From contig CAZLDS010000002.1 in assembly GCA_964558395.1 (NCBI GenBank), positions 25,624 through 89,623 of the forward strand: a stretch of 64,000 nucleotides of DNA, in the 5' to 3' direction. A model generated the notes under the pieces. The model was not told the DNA's origin. It was given only the letters and a program-made list of their open reading frames with translations, and did no database searches. The DNA comes from CSP1-5 sp964558395. GTDB lineage: Bacteria; Methylomirabilota; Methylomirabilia; Methylomirabilales; CSP1-5. Each line of letters starts with the position of its first letter. The stretch's first letter is position 1. Positions 16,870 through 26,002 of the stretch are shown piece by piece. The position numbers were made by a program, and so were the translations under genes.

Positions 16870-17664
16870 ATGACTCCCGAAGACCGGGAACATCTGGAGG
16901 CGGGACGGGCCGCGGCCAAAGAGGCGGGCCGGATCTTGATGGAGGGGTTCGGTCACCGCCCCCGGGTCTATTACAAGGGGCGAATCGATCTCGTGACGGA
17001 CATCGATCGTCAATCCGAGGCATCCATTGTGAGCTTTCTTCACCGCCGCTTCCCCGAGTACGCGATCCTGTCAGAGGAGGGTCACGGATACGATGGCAAG
17101 GGCGGGGTGCGTTGGATCGTCGATCCCTTAGACGGGACAACCAACTATACCCATGGGTTTCCCTTTTTCGCTGTGTCGATCGCCCTGGAGCAGGAAGGCA
17201 CGTTGCGTTGCGGGGTGGTCTACGATCCGCTGAGGGAAGAGTGGTTCACAGCCGTCCGTGGCGAAGGCGCAACCCTCAATGGAGAAGCAATTCACGTCTC
17301 GGACACTGGCGAGCTGGAGGAAGCGTTACTGGCTACCGGGTTTCCCTACGATATGAAGGAATCTCCCGCGAATAACCTCGACCATTTTCGAAATTTCAGC
17401 ATGCGGGCTCAGGCGGTGCGGCGCCCGGGCGTGGCGTCCATCGACCTGGCGTATGTGGCGATGGGGCGGCTCGACGGTTTCTGGGAGTTCAAGCTGAAGG
17501 CGTGGGATATCGCTGCCGGTGCCCTCTTGGTGACTGAGGCCGGAGGGACAGTCACCGATTTTGGGGGAGACCCTGTCGATATCTTTCGGGCAGAGATCAC
17601 CGCCTCAAACGGCCATATCCATCATGCCATGCTGCAGGTCCTCGCCCTCGCACGATCATCGTGA
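16870..17664 (+). CDS. Inositol monophosphatase family protein (SuhB-like)
   Basis: A 264-residue Mg-dependent sugar or inositol monophosphatase. The metal ligands are in LVTDID (Asp44), SEE (Glu69/Glu70), the signature WIVDPLDGTTNYTHG (Asp85, Asp88), and the C-terminal KAWDIAAGALLVTEAGG. The ATG at 16870 follows GGAGGTGCGAGAA; the in-frame GTG at 16840 falls within the predicted promoter. In bacteria such proteins act on myo-inositol-1-phosphate, other sugar phosphates, or bind ribosomal antitermination complexes; which applies here is not clear. Confidence 0.92.
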   Translation: MTPEDREHLEAGRAAAKEAGRILMEGFGHRPRVYYKGRIDLVTDIDRQSEASIVSFLHRRFPEYAILSEEGHGYDGKGGVRWIVDPLDGTTNYTHGFPFFAVSIALEQEGTLRCGVVYDPLREEWFTAVRGEGATLNGEAIHVSDTGELEEALLATGFPYDMKESPANNLDHFRNFSMRAQAVRRPGVASIDLAYVAMGRLDGFWEFKLKAWDIAAGALLVTEAGGTVTDFGGDPVDIFRAEITASNGHIHHAMLQVLALARSS

Positions 17665-17724
17665 CGTTGTCCAGCAAAAAAATGCCTCCCTGTGATGGAA
17701 AGAAGGCTCGCCCCGGATTTCCAC

Positions 17725-19173
17725 TCAACTCTCCTGGATATACACGCTCTTGATATCGGTGTAGAAGTTGATCGTGTCGTCGCCGACTTCTCGCGCTCCA
17801 TAACTCGAGTACTTAAACCCCCCGAAGGGAAGATGGGAAAACCCGCCGAGCCCCGGCCGGTTGATGTGGATCATGCCGGCCTCGATTTTGTCGACGAAGG
17901 TGAAGGCCCGGCCGATATCTCTGGTGAAAATCGAGGCCGTGAGGCCGTACGGGACCGTGTTGGCGACCGAAAGAGCCTCTTCGAGATCGCTCACCTCGAT
18001 GAAGCTGAGCACGGGGCCAAAGACCTCTTCCCGGGCGATTTCGTACTCGGGCCGTACATCGCGGACGATGGTCGGTGTGTAGTAATAGCCCTCGTGCAGT
18101 CCTTCGGGTGCGGATCCTCCGATGACGACCGCTGCCCCTTCCGCCCGTGCCCGCTCGACGTATCCTGCGACGTCGCGTAGTCGGGCATCGTCCACCAGTG
18201 GACCCATCGTCACCTCCGGACGGTCACCGGGGCCGACCCGGATGGTTTTGGTCTTCTCGAGCAAGAGGCTGGCGACCTCCTGAGCGACTTTCTTCTCCAC
18301 GATGGCTCGGCTGGTGGCGGTGCATCGCTGGCCCGTCGAGCCGAAGGCCGCGGGGACGAGATGGTCGACGGCCTTCTTGAGGTCGGCGTCATGGAGAATG
18401 ATCTGCGGGTTCTTTCCTCCCATCTCGAGCTGGACCTTTGCCAGACGGTGGGCCGCCGCCGTGTGAATGGCCATGCCCACTTTCGTCGAGCCGGTAAAGG
18501 AGATCCCCCGGATCAGCGGGTTGTTGACGAGTTCGCTCCCCACCTGAGGTCCCCCATGCACGAGGTTCAACACCCCGGGCGGCACGCCCGCCTCTTCAAA
18601 GATCTCGACGACCCGGGTGGCGGTCGCCGGCGTCAAGGGCGAAGGTTTGCACACGACCGTGTTGCCGCAGACCAAGGCCGGTGCGATCTTCCAGCAGGGA
18701 ATGGCGACGGGGAAGTTCCACGGGGTAATGGCGGCCACCGGACCAATCGGCTGCCGGGTCGTGAAGCAAAAGACGTGCGGGACCTCGGCCGGGAACGTCT
18801 GTCCGCCCAGCCGCCGACCCATTCCCGCACTATACTCCATGATATCGATGCCCCGTTGCACCTCACCGCGCGCCTCGCTGAGAATCTTTCCCTGTTCCCG
18901 GGTGAGGAGTTGGGTGACCTCTTCCAGCTGTGACTCGAAGAGCTGGGTGGCCCGGCGTACGATCTTGCCTCGCTCGGGAGGGATGATCCGGCGCCAGCGC
19001 TCGAAGGCCTCCCCGGCCGCCTGGATTGCCCGGCGCGTATCCTCGACCGAGGAGTCTGGGGCCGTCGCCACCACATCGCGAACATTCGCGGGATTGACGC
19101 GCGTGATGCCGTTCGCCCCCTGCTGTTCCCATTTCCCCCGGATGAAATTGCCGCACTGAATCGTTTTTCCCAT
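17725..19173 (-). CDS. NAD(P)-dependent aldehyde dehydrogenase
   Basis: A 482-residue ALDH-superfamily enzyme. It has ITPWNFPVAIPCWKIAPAL, CKPSPLTPATA, the cofactor loop SFTGSTKVG, the catalytic base in LEMGGKNPQ, and the nucleophile in GQRCTATSR (Cys near residue 285). The closest groups by eye are semialdehyde dehydrogenases such as 2-oxoglutarate-semialdehyde dehydrogenase. It is the last gene of a minus-strand block with a sugar-type ABC transporter, so it may act in breakdown of an imported sugar or sugar acid, though 117 bases separate it from the permease gene. GAAGGAGCC precedes the ATG. Confidence 0.94.
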   Translation of the reverse strand: MGKTIQCGNFIRGKWEQQGANGITRVNPANVRDVVATAPDSSVEDTRRAIQAAGEAFERWRRIIPPERGKIVRRATQLFESQLEEVTQLLTREQGKILSEARGEVQRGIDIMEYSAGMGRRLGGQTFPAEVPHVFCFTTRQPIGPVAAITPWNFPVAIPCWKIAPALVCGNTVVCKPSPLTPATATRVVEIFEEAGVPPGVLNLVHGGPQVGSELVNNPLIRGISFTGSTKVGMAIHTAAAHRLAKVQLEMGGKNPQIILHDADLKKAVDHLVPAAFGSTGQRCTATSRAIVEKKVAQEVASLLLEKTKTIRVGPGDRPEVTMGPLVDDARLRDVAGYVERARAEGAAVVIGGSAPEGLHEGYYYTPTIVRDVRPEYEIAREEVFGPVLSFIEVSDLEEALSVANTVPYGLTASIFTRDIGRAFTFVDKIEAGMIHINRPGLGGFSHLPFGGFKYSSYGAREVGDDTINFYTDIKSVYIQES

Positions 19174-19290
19174 CGCATGGCTCCTTCAGCCAATCATGCG
19201 GTCCTGTCTCGTCCCCGTCTCTCTGGGAGGAGGTATATCCATTGGACGGCCGTCGTCGAGAGGCGAGCGGTCACCCGTGCTTTTCGATCG

Positions 19291-20145
19291 TCACTTGACC
19301 GCCCCGACCGTGAAGCCGGCGATGAAGCGGTCGACGAAGAAATTATACACGATGGCGATGGGGACGCTGGCGATGAAACAGGCGGCCATCAACGAGCCCC
19401 AGAAGTACACATCCCCGCGGACGAGGAAGGTGGGGACGCCCACGCTCACGGTGAACCGTGAGGCGGCCGTGATGAAGGTCAGGGCATAGACGAACTCCTG
19501 CATGACCAGGGTGAAGCTGAAGATGACGACGGTCAGGACACCCGCCACGGACAGGGGGATGATGACCTTCATAAATGCGCCGAAGCGGCTTAACCCATCG
19601 ATCATGGCCGCTTCTTCGAGATCCCGGGGGATGGCCTTGAAAAAGCCCATCAGCAGCCAGGTGCAGAAGGGGATCGTAAAGCTCGGATAGACCAGCACGA
19701 GCGACCAGAGGGAGTCCTGAAGGCCGAGGGTGCCGATAATGCGGGAGAAGGGGATAAACAGGATCGTCGGGGGAATCAAATAGGTCAGGAAGATGCCGAT
19801 CCCGAGCTGTTCACCCGTCCGCCCCGTCAGCCGGGCCAGCGCGTATCCGGCCGGGATGGCCAGGAGCAGAGTAATAACGACGACGATCAATCCCACCCAC
19901 GCCGTGTTCCAGAGCCACTGACCATAGTCGGTTTCGAGGAAGAGGATCTTTAAGTGTTCCAGCGTGGGCGGGTCGTTGAAGAGAAACGGATTGTTCTTGG
20001 TGTTGAGCAGGTCGCGAGTTTCTTTAAAGGTGGTGATCACCATCCAGTAAAAGGGAAAAGCGGCGAAGATAGTGAACGCCGCCACGATGCCGAAGTGCCC
20101 GCCCTTGGCCCCCCATGCCTTGAGTGATCGCAACGGCGACGACAT
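19291..20145 (-). CDS. Carbohydrate-type ABC transporter permease (MalG-like)
   Basis: A 284-residue inner-membrane protein with about six hydrophobic segments and the permease EAA loop DLEEAAMIDGLSRFGAFMKVIIP (near residue 190). MalG-type partners of MalF-type permeases carry this layout. It starts one base after the stop of the upstream permease gene and has GGAGGTGACCTGAG as ribosome site inside that gene, so the two subunits are translated in step. Confidence 0.93.
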   Translation of the reverse strand: MSSPLRSLKAWGAKGGHFGIVAAFTIFAAFPFYWMVITTFKETRDLLNTKNNPFLFNDPPTLEHLKILFLETDYGQWLWNTAWVGLIVVVITLLLAIPAGYALARLTGRTGEQLGIGIFLTYLIPPTILFIPFSRIIGTLGLQDSLWSLVLVYPSFTIPFCTWLLMGFFKAIPRDLEEAAMIDGLSRFGAFMKVIIPLSVAGVLTVVIFSFTLVMQEFVYALTFITAASRFTVSVGVPTFLVRGDVYFWGSLMAACFIASVPIAIVYNFFVDRFIAGFTVGAVK

Positions 20146-20146
20146 C

Positions 20147-21085
20147 TCAGGTCACCTCCGCACGCCGAGCAATTCGCAGCATGAGAATGGCGCACACCGC
20201 GAGGACCGGGAAGAGGAAGAGGGCAATAGCTGCCCCATCGGCAAGGGCGCCTCCGTCGATCCCGGTAAAAAAGGCATAACTGGCCAGGACCTCGGTCGTA
20301 TGGTAGGGCCCGCCCCTCGTCAGCACGTAGATCACGATCATGTCGGTAAAGGTAAACACCACGCCAAAGAGGACGGCGACGAGCATGATTGGCATCACCA
20401 GGGGGATGGTAATTTCGAAGAGATGGCGCCAGAATCCAGCCCCATCGACGGCGGCGGCATCGTGAATATCTTGGGGGATCGAGGTGAGGCCCGCCAGGAG
20501 GATGACGGTCGCCAGGGGGAGCAGCCGCCAGACATGAACCGTGATCACCGAGGCCATGGCCAAATCAGGCTGCCCGAGCCAGATGGGCCATGTGTAGGGC
20601 CCGAAGATGCCCACGGCCCGGAGGGTCCAGTTGATGACGCTGTAAATCGAATCGAGGATCCAGAGCCAGCCGATGCTGCCGAGCGAGATGGGCGCGACCC
20701 ACGGAAGCAGGATCAAGCACCGCACCACCCACTTGCCACGAAAGTCCTTGAGGAGGGCGAGCGCGAGAACTTTTGCCAACACCACGACGATGATGTTCGA
20801 GACGATGGTGAAGATAAAGGTGTTCCAGAGGGCGCGTTGGAACGTGGAGTCGTGAATCACTCGCTCGAAGTTTTCAAGCCCGACGAAACTCATGCTCGTG
20901 CTGCCCACGGTAACGTCGCTCATGCTGTAAAAGAGCGCCAGGAAGAACGGAAACCCGACCAGGAAAACGATGTACACGATTGCCGGACTGATCATCAGCC
21001 ACCCGAGCCACTGCTCCCTGTCCAGAAAGTGGCCGAGCCGGCTCGCCCGGATCCCTTCGGTCGCGGCTGTCACGCGCGCTTCCAT
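20147..21085 (-). CDS. Carbohydrate-type ABC transporter permease (MalF/UgpA-like)
   Basis: A 312-residue permease with an N-terminal cytoplasmic stretch (residues 1-28) and about six membrane segments. The coupling loop reads DIHDAAAVDGAGFWRHLFEITIP, the EAA motif of binding-protein-dependent permeases. It forms a heterodimer with the next permease. Nine bases separate it from the ATPase gene upstream. Confidence 0.93.
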   Translation of the reverse strand: MEARVTAATEGIRASRLGHFLDREQWLGWLMISPAIVYIVFLVGFPFFLALFYSMSDVTVGSTSMSFVGLENFERVIHDSTFQRALWNTFIFTIVSNIIVVVLAKVLALALLKDFRGKWVVRCLILLPWVAPISLGSIGWLWILDSIYSVINWTLRAVGIFGPYTWPIWLGQPDLAMASVITVHVWRLLPLATVILLAGLTSIPQDIHDAAAVDGAGFWRHLFEITIPLVMPIMLVAVLFGVVFTFTDMIVIYVLTRGGPYHTTEVLASYAFFTGIDGGALADGAAIALFLFPVLAVCAILMLRIARRAEVT

Positions 21086-21094
21086 GTCACCTTC

Positions 21095-22126
21095 CTAGAG
21101 GGGCCGCGGGGCCGTCCTGAGCCCCGTAACCCGGTCGAAGAACTTCAAATCTTTCTGCGGGACGGCGAATGTGTACGTCTCCCCCACCTGAATGGGGAGG
21201 ATCATCGTGGATGGGAGGTCGGCGATGATCTTTTCGTGGGAAAAGGGGTGGACGAGGACTCCGTAGAGGAGGCGATCCGATCCCAGGTGTTCCACCCGGG
21301 TCACCCGGAACTGGAAGGTCGCCAGGTGGGCCTGGACCTCTTGGATCTCTGCCGGAAGAAAATCCTCGGGGCGGAAGCCCAGAATGTAGGTGTCCTGCTC
21401 CACCAGGTTCATGGGAGGGGACCCGAGGAAGCCTGCGACGAAGGTATCGGCCGGCTCTTTATAGACCTCTTGGGGAGTTCCGAACTGCCGGACCTTCCCG
21501 TGGTTCATCACGGCGATGCGGTCCCCGAGGCCCATCGCCTCGACCTGATCGTGCGTCACATAGATCGTCGTGATCCCGATCCGTTTCTGGAACTGTTGCA
21601 GCTCGTCTCGGGCCGCCGTCCTGAGCTTCGCGTCCAAGTTGGAGAGGGGCTCGTCCAGCAGAAAGACGGCCGGCTCCCTGACCAGCGCCCGGGCCAGGGC
21701 CACCCGCTGCCGCTCCCCGCCCGAAAGCTCCCGGGGCTTGCGATGCAGGAGTTTCTCGATCCCGAACATCGCGGCGGCCACCTCGACCTTATGCGGAATA
21801 GCGTCTTTGGCGACCCCCTGAGCCTTGAGCGGGAAGGCGATGTTCTTGAAGACCGTCATGTGAGGATAGAGCGCGTAGCTCTGGAAGACCATGGCGATCT
21901 TCCGGGCCCGCGGGGGGAGGTCGTTCACGACATGACCCCCGATGAGGATGTCCCCTGCCGTTTGCCGCTCGAGGCCGGCGATCATGCGGAGGAGGGTGGT
22001 CTTTCCACAGCCGGAGGGCCCCAGGAGAACCAGGAATTCCCCCTCCTTGGTGGAGAGGTCGACCCCATCCACCGCCTTCACGTCGCCGAAATATTTCTGG
22101 ATGCCTCGCGTCTCTACGGTTGCCAT
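21095..22126 (-). CDS. ABC transporter ATP-binding protein (UgpC/MalK-like)
   Basis: A 343-residue ATPase energising the sugar-type importer. Walker A GPSGCGKTT, Q loop MVFQSYALYPHM, signature LSGGERQRVALARAL and Walker B VFLLDEPLSNLDAKLR are intact, with a C-terminal MOP-like regulatory domain from about residue 240, as in MalK. The frame is open to 22228, but those 34 extra residues overlap a hairpin-forming spacer; the ATG at 22126 puts VETRGIQKYFG at the normal N-terminus. The ribosome site is weak. Confidence 0.93.
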   Translation of the reverse strand: MATVETRGIQKYFGDVKAVDGVDLSTKEGEFLVLLGPSGCGKTTLLRMIAGLERQTAGDILIGGHVVNDLPPRARKIAMVFQSYALYPHMTVFKNIAFPLKAQGVAKDAIPHKVEVAAAMFGIEKLLHRKPRELSGGERQRVALARALVREPAVFLLDEPLSNLDAKLRTAARDELQQFQKRIGITTIYVTHDQVEAMGLGDRIAVMNHGKVRQFGTPQEVYKEPADTFVAGFLGSPPMNLVEQDTYILGFRPEDFLPAEIQEVQAHLATFQFRVTRVEHLGSDRLLYGVLVHPFSHEKIIADLPSTMILPIQVGETYTFAVPQKDLKFFDRVTGLRTAPRPL

Positions 22127-22178
22127 CGGGAATCCATTCTCTCTTGTCAGTCGTGCCCCGCGCCGGCCTAACAGAGAG

Positions 22179-22203
22179 GGAGGCCCCGAGAATCGGAGCC
22201 CCC
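22179..22203 (-). promoter_or_regulatory. Intergenic hairpin after the binding-protein gene
   Basis: Eleven-base-pair stem with two G-U wobbles (arms 22179-22189 and 22193-22203) and a three-base loop, in the spacer between the solute-binding-protein gene and the ATPase gene. No U tract follows. Such hairpins commonly protect the 3' end of the binding-protein message or reduce read-through, giving more binding protein than membrane components. Confidence 0.5.
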
Positions 22204-22238
22204 CTGCCGTGGCGGCGGTGAATCTCAACGCGTCGGGA

Positions 22239-23591
22239 TTAGATCATCCCCTTCTCTTTCCACTTTGCCCAAATCGCCTCGCACTTCTTGTGGGCTTGGT
22301 CGAGCGCATCCTCCGGGGTTTCCGCCCCGACAGCGGCCTTGGCGAACATGGTGTTGAGCACCCACGTGCCGAAGACCTCGTCAATGGCGGCGTTCGAGTA
22401 CCCAGGATATCCGACGTTGGTCGCCCAGTCGAGGACATCCTCAAGCGCCTTGTATTTCGTGGGTGGATGGGCATTGGGGTCTTTGGCGATGAGCTGCTTT
22501 AGATCGGGCACGGTCTGGGGGAAGCAGGGGAAATTATAGAACGCGCTCGCCTTAAACGCCTGCTTGAAGTTGCCGATGTAGTCGACGAGAAACTTCTTGG
22601 CCCCCGCGATGTTCTCGGCGAACTTCCAGATCACGTAGACGTCCATGACGTGCTCGAGGCCGATGCGCCGGACCGGGCCTTTGGCCGTTTTGGTCACATA
22701 GATCTTATCACCGATCGGGAGCTTCTTGGTCTCGGCGGTTCGAGTGATGGAAATGGCATTCAGCGCCGTAGAACATTTACCCGCCAGCATGCAGCGGTTA
22801 TTCGAAGAGGGATCCCAGGCGAGAACCTCCGGCGTCATCGCCTCCTCGAAGAGGGCCTTGGCGAACTTGATCGCCTCCAGGGTCTCCTTGGATTTCAAAA
22901 CCAGGTTGCCGCTCGCATCCTGGACCGAGCCACCGAAGGAGTACAGGAGGGCCCGCATCGCCATGGCGGTGTCGAGCTCGGCGGAGAGGCCGATTCCGAC
23001 GGGATTCCCGTGCTTTTTCTTGATCTTGGCCCCCCCGACCCGAATGTCGTCCCAGGTATCGGGGAACATCCCGACACTGTCCCACAGGTCCTTGCGGTAG
23101 TTGCAGGGGTCGGGGACATAGCTGTCCGAGAAGCCGAAATACTTCTTGGTCTTCGGATTGTATGTGCTCTTGATCGCCAGAGGTAGCGCTTTGCCGTGCT
23201 TGCGCTCTACCTCCTCGTAAATCTCCTTGTGGTCGATCACCTGGTCTTCGTATACGGCCGGCGGCGAAAGGAACATGAACAGGTCGTGCCCCTTCTGGGC
23301 TGAGACCTCGGCCGCCGCCCGCGAGGGGATCCCCCCGAGGCCGATGTTGTCCACGATCACCTCGGTGTCGTTCTTCTGCCCCCACTCCTTGATGTAGGTT
23401 TCGTTGAACCATTTGTCATACGCCGGGACGAAGTGGACCCACTGGAGGATCTTCAGGGTCTTTTTGGCGGCGTAGGATCGGCCGGGAATGATAATGTTGG
23501 CCCCGAGGCCGGCTGCCACCGCGCCGGTTGTCTTGATGAAATCCCGCCTGGAAATCCCTCTCCGGTCCTTTTTATCCCTTTTGTCGCCCAT
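22239..23591 (-). CDS. Extracellular solute-binding protein (family 1), Tat-exported
   Basis: A 450-residue periplasmic binding protein of the sugar/oligosaccharide cluster. The N-terminus carries a twin-arginine signal, SRRDFIKTTGAVAAGLGAN (residues 14-32), so it is exported folded. Typical family 1 binding-protein features follow, including the central VGIGLSAELD region. It is the first gene of the minus-strand transporter operon; GGGGAGGGATATT precedes the ATG. The sugar specificity cannot be read from the sequence; the downstream aldehyde dehydrogenase hints at a sugar or sugar acid. Confidence 0.92.
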   Translation of the reverse strand: MGDKRDKKDRRGISRRDFIKTTGAVAAGLGANIIIPGRSYAAKKTLKILQWVHFVPAYDKWFNETYIKEWGQKNDTEVIVDNIGLGGIPSRAAAEVSAQKGHDLFMFLSPPAVYEDQVIDHKEIYEEVERKHGKALPLAIKSTYNPKTKKYFGFSDSYVPDPCNYRKDLWDSVGMFPDTWDDIRVGGAKIKKKHGNPVGIGLSAELDTAMAMRALLYSFGGSVQDASGNLVLKSKETLEAIKFAKALFEEAMTPEVLAWDPSSNNRCMLAGKCSTALNAISITRTAETKKLPIGDKIYVTKTAKGPVRRIGLEHVMDVYVIWKFAENIAGAKKFLVDYIGNFKQAFKASAFYNFPCFPQTVPDLKQLIAKDPNAHPPTKYKALEDVLDWATNVGYPGYSNAAIDEVFGTWVLNTMFAKAAVGAETPEDALDQAHKKCEAIWAKWKEKGMI

Positions 23592-23821
23592 AATATCCCT
23601 CCCCAGTTAAGCAGACAGAATGACGCCCGCGAAGCCACAGGCCTGAGTGAGTGTAACGATCTGTGAGCGGATGGCCTCCTCGCGTAAAAGGACAAACGGG
23701 GGGCTCGGAAGGCATGATTACACCACGGGGCAAGAGGGCTGTCAACATTTTTCAAACCGGGTTTCGGGATCGCCGCGAGGAAGAATTCACGACAGGCTGG
23801 CGCGGTCATGGCGACCTTGGA

Positions 23822-23851
23822 TTGACAGGAAAAGGCGGCCTAAAGTAAGGT
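23822..23851 (+). promoter_or_regulatory. Candidate promoter for the peptide-type ATPase pair
   Basis: -35 TTGACA (23822-23827), 18-base spacer, -10 TAAGGT (23846-23851; four of six match). The ATPase GTG is 25 bases downstream. The rest of the 284-base divergent spacer shows nothing else I can identify. Confidence 0.45.
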
Positions 23852-23875
23852 GGGAGTGCGATTGGAGGAGGAGCC

Positions 23876-24853
23876 GTGAGCGTGCTGCTTCAGGTGAAAG
23901 ACCTCAGGACGCACTTCTTAACGGTCGAAGGGGTGGTCAGGGCCGTCGACGGGGTGACGTATGACGTCCGGGCGGGGGAAACGGTTGCCCTCGTCGGGGA
24001 GAGCGGGTGTGGTAAGTCGGTGAGCGCGCTGAGCCTCATGCGGCTGATTCCGTATCCCCCGGGTCGCATCGTGGGGGGGGAGATCTGGTTCAACGGCAGA
24101 GACCTGCTGACGCTCAGCAAGGAGGAGATGCGCCAGGTCCGGGGGAAAGAGATCGCCATGGTCTTTCAAGAACCCATGACCTCACTCAACCCGGCACTCA
24201 CCATCGGCCGCCAGATGACCGAGACGCTCGAGGCGCACTTGGAGATGAGTCCATCCGATGCGCAGGCGCGCGCGGCAGAACTCCTGCGGCTGGTCGGCAT
24301 CCCCGAGCCGGAGCGTCGTCTCGGGCAGTATCCGCATCAGTTTAGCGGCGGTATGCGCCAGCGGGTGATGATCGCCATGGCGCTGAGCTGTAATCCCAAG
24401 CTGATCTTGGCCGATGAACCGACCACGGCGCTGGACGTGACGATCCAGGCGCAGATTCTCGAGCTGATGAAAGAGCTCAGCCAGCGGTTTGGGGTGGCAC
24501 TGATCATCATCACCCACAACCTGGGTGTTGTTGCCCGCTATGCGGATCGGGTCAACGTGATGTACGCCGGCAAGATAATCGAGCAGGGCCCCGCGCGCGA
24601 CATTTACTCCACCCCCCGCCATCCCTATAGCCTCGGGCTGCTCCAGTCGGTGCCACGGCTGGATCAGCCGCGGAAAGCCAAGCTCGATCCTATCGGTGGG
24701 CAGCCGCCGGATCTGGCCAACCTGCCATCAGGATGCAGTTTCATGCCGCGCTGCAAATTCGCCGTCGAAAAGTGTGGTCACGAGGTGCCGCCACTGACAC
24801 CCGTGGGGACGGAGCAGCTCTCGGCCTGCTGGGTGGCGGATAGCCTCTCGTAA
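23876..24853 (+). CDS. Peptide/nickel-type ABC transporter ATP-binding protein (DppD/OppD-like)
   Basis: A 325-residue ATPase. Walker A GESGCGKSVSALSLM, Q loop VFQEPMTSLNPALTI, signature FSGGMRQRVMIAMAL and Walker B LILADEPTTALDV are present. The C-terminal oligopeptide-type extension ends PSGCSFMPRCKFAVEKC, whose cysteines match the Fe-S/oligo_HPY region. The GTG start follows GGAGGAGGAGCC. It is paired with a DppF-like gene, but no permease or binding-protein gene lies next to the pair, so the membrane partners must be elsewhere. Confidence 0.94.
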   Translation: MSVLLQVKDLRTHFLTVEGVVRAVDGVTYDVRAGETVALVGESGCGKSVSALSLMRLIPYPPGRIVGGEIWFNGRDLLTLSKEEMRQVRGKEIAMVFQEPMTSLNPALTIGRQMTETLEAHLEMSPSDAQARAAELLRLVGIPEPERRLGQYPHQFSGGMRQRVMIAMALSCNPKLILADEPTTALDVTIQAQILELMKELSQRFGVALIIITHNLGVVARYADRVNVMYAGKIIEQGPARDIYSTPRHPYSLGLLQSVPRLDQPRKAKLDPIGGQPPDLANLPSGCSFMPRCKFAVEKCGHEVPPLTPVGTEQLSACWVADSLS

Positions 24854-24857
24854 AGGG

Positions 24858-25922
24858 ATGGATCGACGGATGCAGACCCCTGGCGTCAATGCCGACCCGA
24901 GAACACGGGAAGCCAATGACGGTTCCGACATCCTCCTGGAAGTCCGCCGCCTCACAAAGCACTTTCCCCTGACCTCGGGCATCCTCATCCAGCGGGTCGT
25001 GGGCGTGGTCAAGGCGGTCGATGACGTGTCTTTCTTCATCCGGAAGGGAGAGACGCTGGGCTTGGTGGGGGAGTCGGGTTCGGGTAAGACCACCACGGGC
25101 CGGTGCATCCTGCAGCTCGATCGGCCCACGTCGGGGGAGGTCCTCTTCGAAGGCCAGAGCCTGGCCACCTTGGATGAGGCCCAGGTTCGGCCCATGCGTC
25201 GCCGGATTCAGGTCATCTTCCAGGACCCGTATAGCTCACTCAACCCCCGGATGACGATCGGACAGATCGTCGGTGAGCCGCTTTTCGTCCATGGCATTGT
25301 CCAGGGCAAGGGGGAGTATCGAGAGCGGGTGGGGAATCTCCTCTCGGTCGTGGGCCTCAATCCCGCCATGGCTGATCGGTTCCCCCACGAACTCTCAGGA
25401 GGCCAGCGGCAGCGCGTGGGCGTTGCGCGGGCGCTTTCGGTGGAGCCGACCTTTATCGTGTGTGACGAGCCAGTCTCCGCGCTCGATGTCTCCATTCAGG
25501 CCCAGATCATTAACCTCCTCGAGGACCTGCAGGCCCAGTTTGACCTGACCTATCTTTTCATCGCTCACGACCTCTCGGTCGTCCGACACATCAGCGATCG
25601 GGTCGCGGTCATGTACCTCGGCAAGATCGCGGAAGTGGCCGACCGTCGGGAGCTCTACGAGAATCCGCTCCATCCCTATACGAAGGCCCTCCTCTCTGCC
25701 GTCCCCATTCCAGATCCGGGCGTCGAGGCAAAACGAGAGCACGTGATTCTCAAAGGGGAAGTCCCCAGTCCGTTGAACCCCCCAGTCGGCTGTGTCTTCC
25801 ATCCCCGCTGTCCGATTGCCGTCCCAGAGTGTAGCCAGGTTGTCCCGGAGCTTCGAGAGGTCTCGCCGAATCACTGGGTGGCCTGCATTCGGGCCGAGGG
25901 GTACGGGAGCATCTCGGAATGA
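24858..25922 (+). CDS. Peptide/nickel-type ABC transporter ATP-binding protein (DppF/OppF-like)
   Basis: A 354-residue ATPase, second subunit of the pair. It has Walker A GESGSGKTTTGRCIL, Q loop IFQDPYSSLNPRMTI, signature LSGGQRQRVGVARAL, Walker B FIVCDEPVSALDV and the C-terminal NPPVGCVFHPRCPIAVPEC. Four bases separate it from the DppD-like stop, so the two are co-translated. The N-terminal 28 residues before ILLEVRRLTKHF are variable and the start could be a later codon. Confidence 0.94.
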   Translation: MDRRMQTPGVNADPRTREANDGSDILLEVRRLTKHFPLTSGILIQRVVGVVKAVDDVSFFIRKGETLGLVGESGSGKTTTGRCILQLDRPTSGEVLFEGQSLATLDEAQVRPMRRRIQVIFQDPYSSLNPRMTIGQIVGEPLFVHGIVQGKGEYRERVGNLLSVVGLNPAMADRFPHELSGGQRQRVGVARALSVEPTFIVCDEPVSALDVSIQAQIINLLEDLQAQFDLTYLFIAHDLSVVRHISDRVAVMYLGKIAEVADRRELYENPLHPYTKALLSAVPIPDPGVEAKREHVILKGEVPSPLNPPVGCVFHPRCPIAVPECSQVVPELREVSPNHWVACIRAEGYGSISE

Positions 25923-26002
25923 TCGCACCAGGCTGGGAAGGCGCAGCTCGAGTCACGGACAGCGGACCGCAGGGTGGCCGACATCGAGCCGGCTCGTCCG
26001 AC

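Noticed and set aside
20072..22171. A 699-codon plus-strand open frame opposite the ABC permeases and ATPase
   Set aside because: It lies antisense to three well-supported genes, is highly charged and His/Asp/Glu-rich without domain features, and has no ribosome site. It is a by-product of GC-rich codon use on the other strand.
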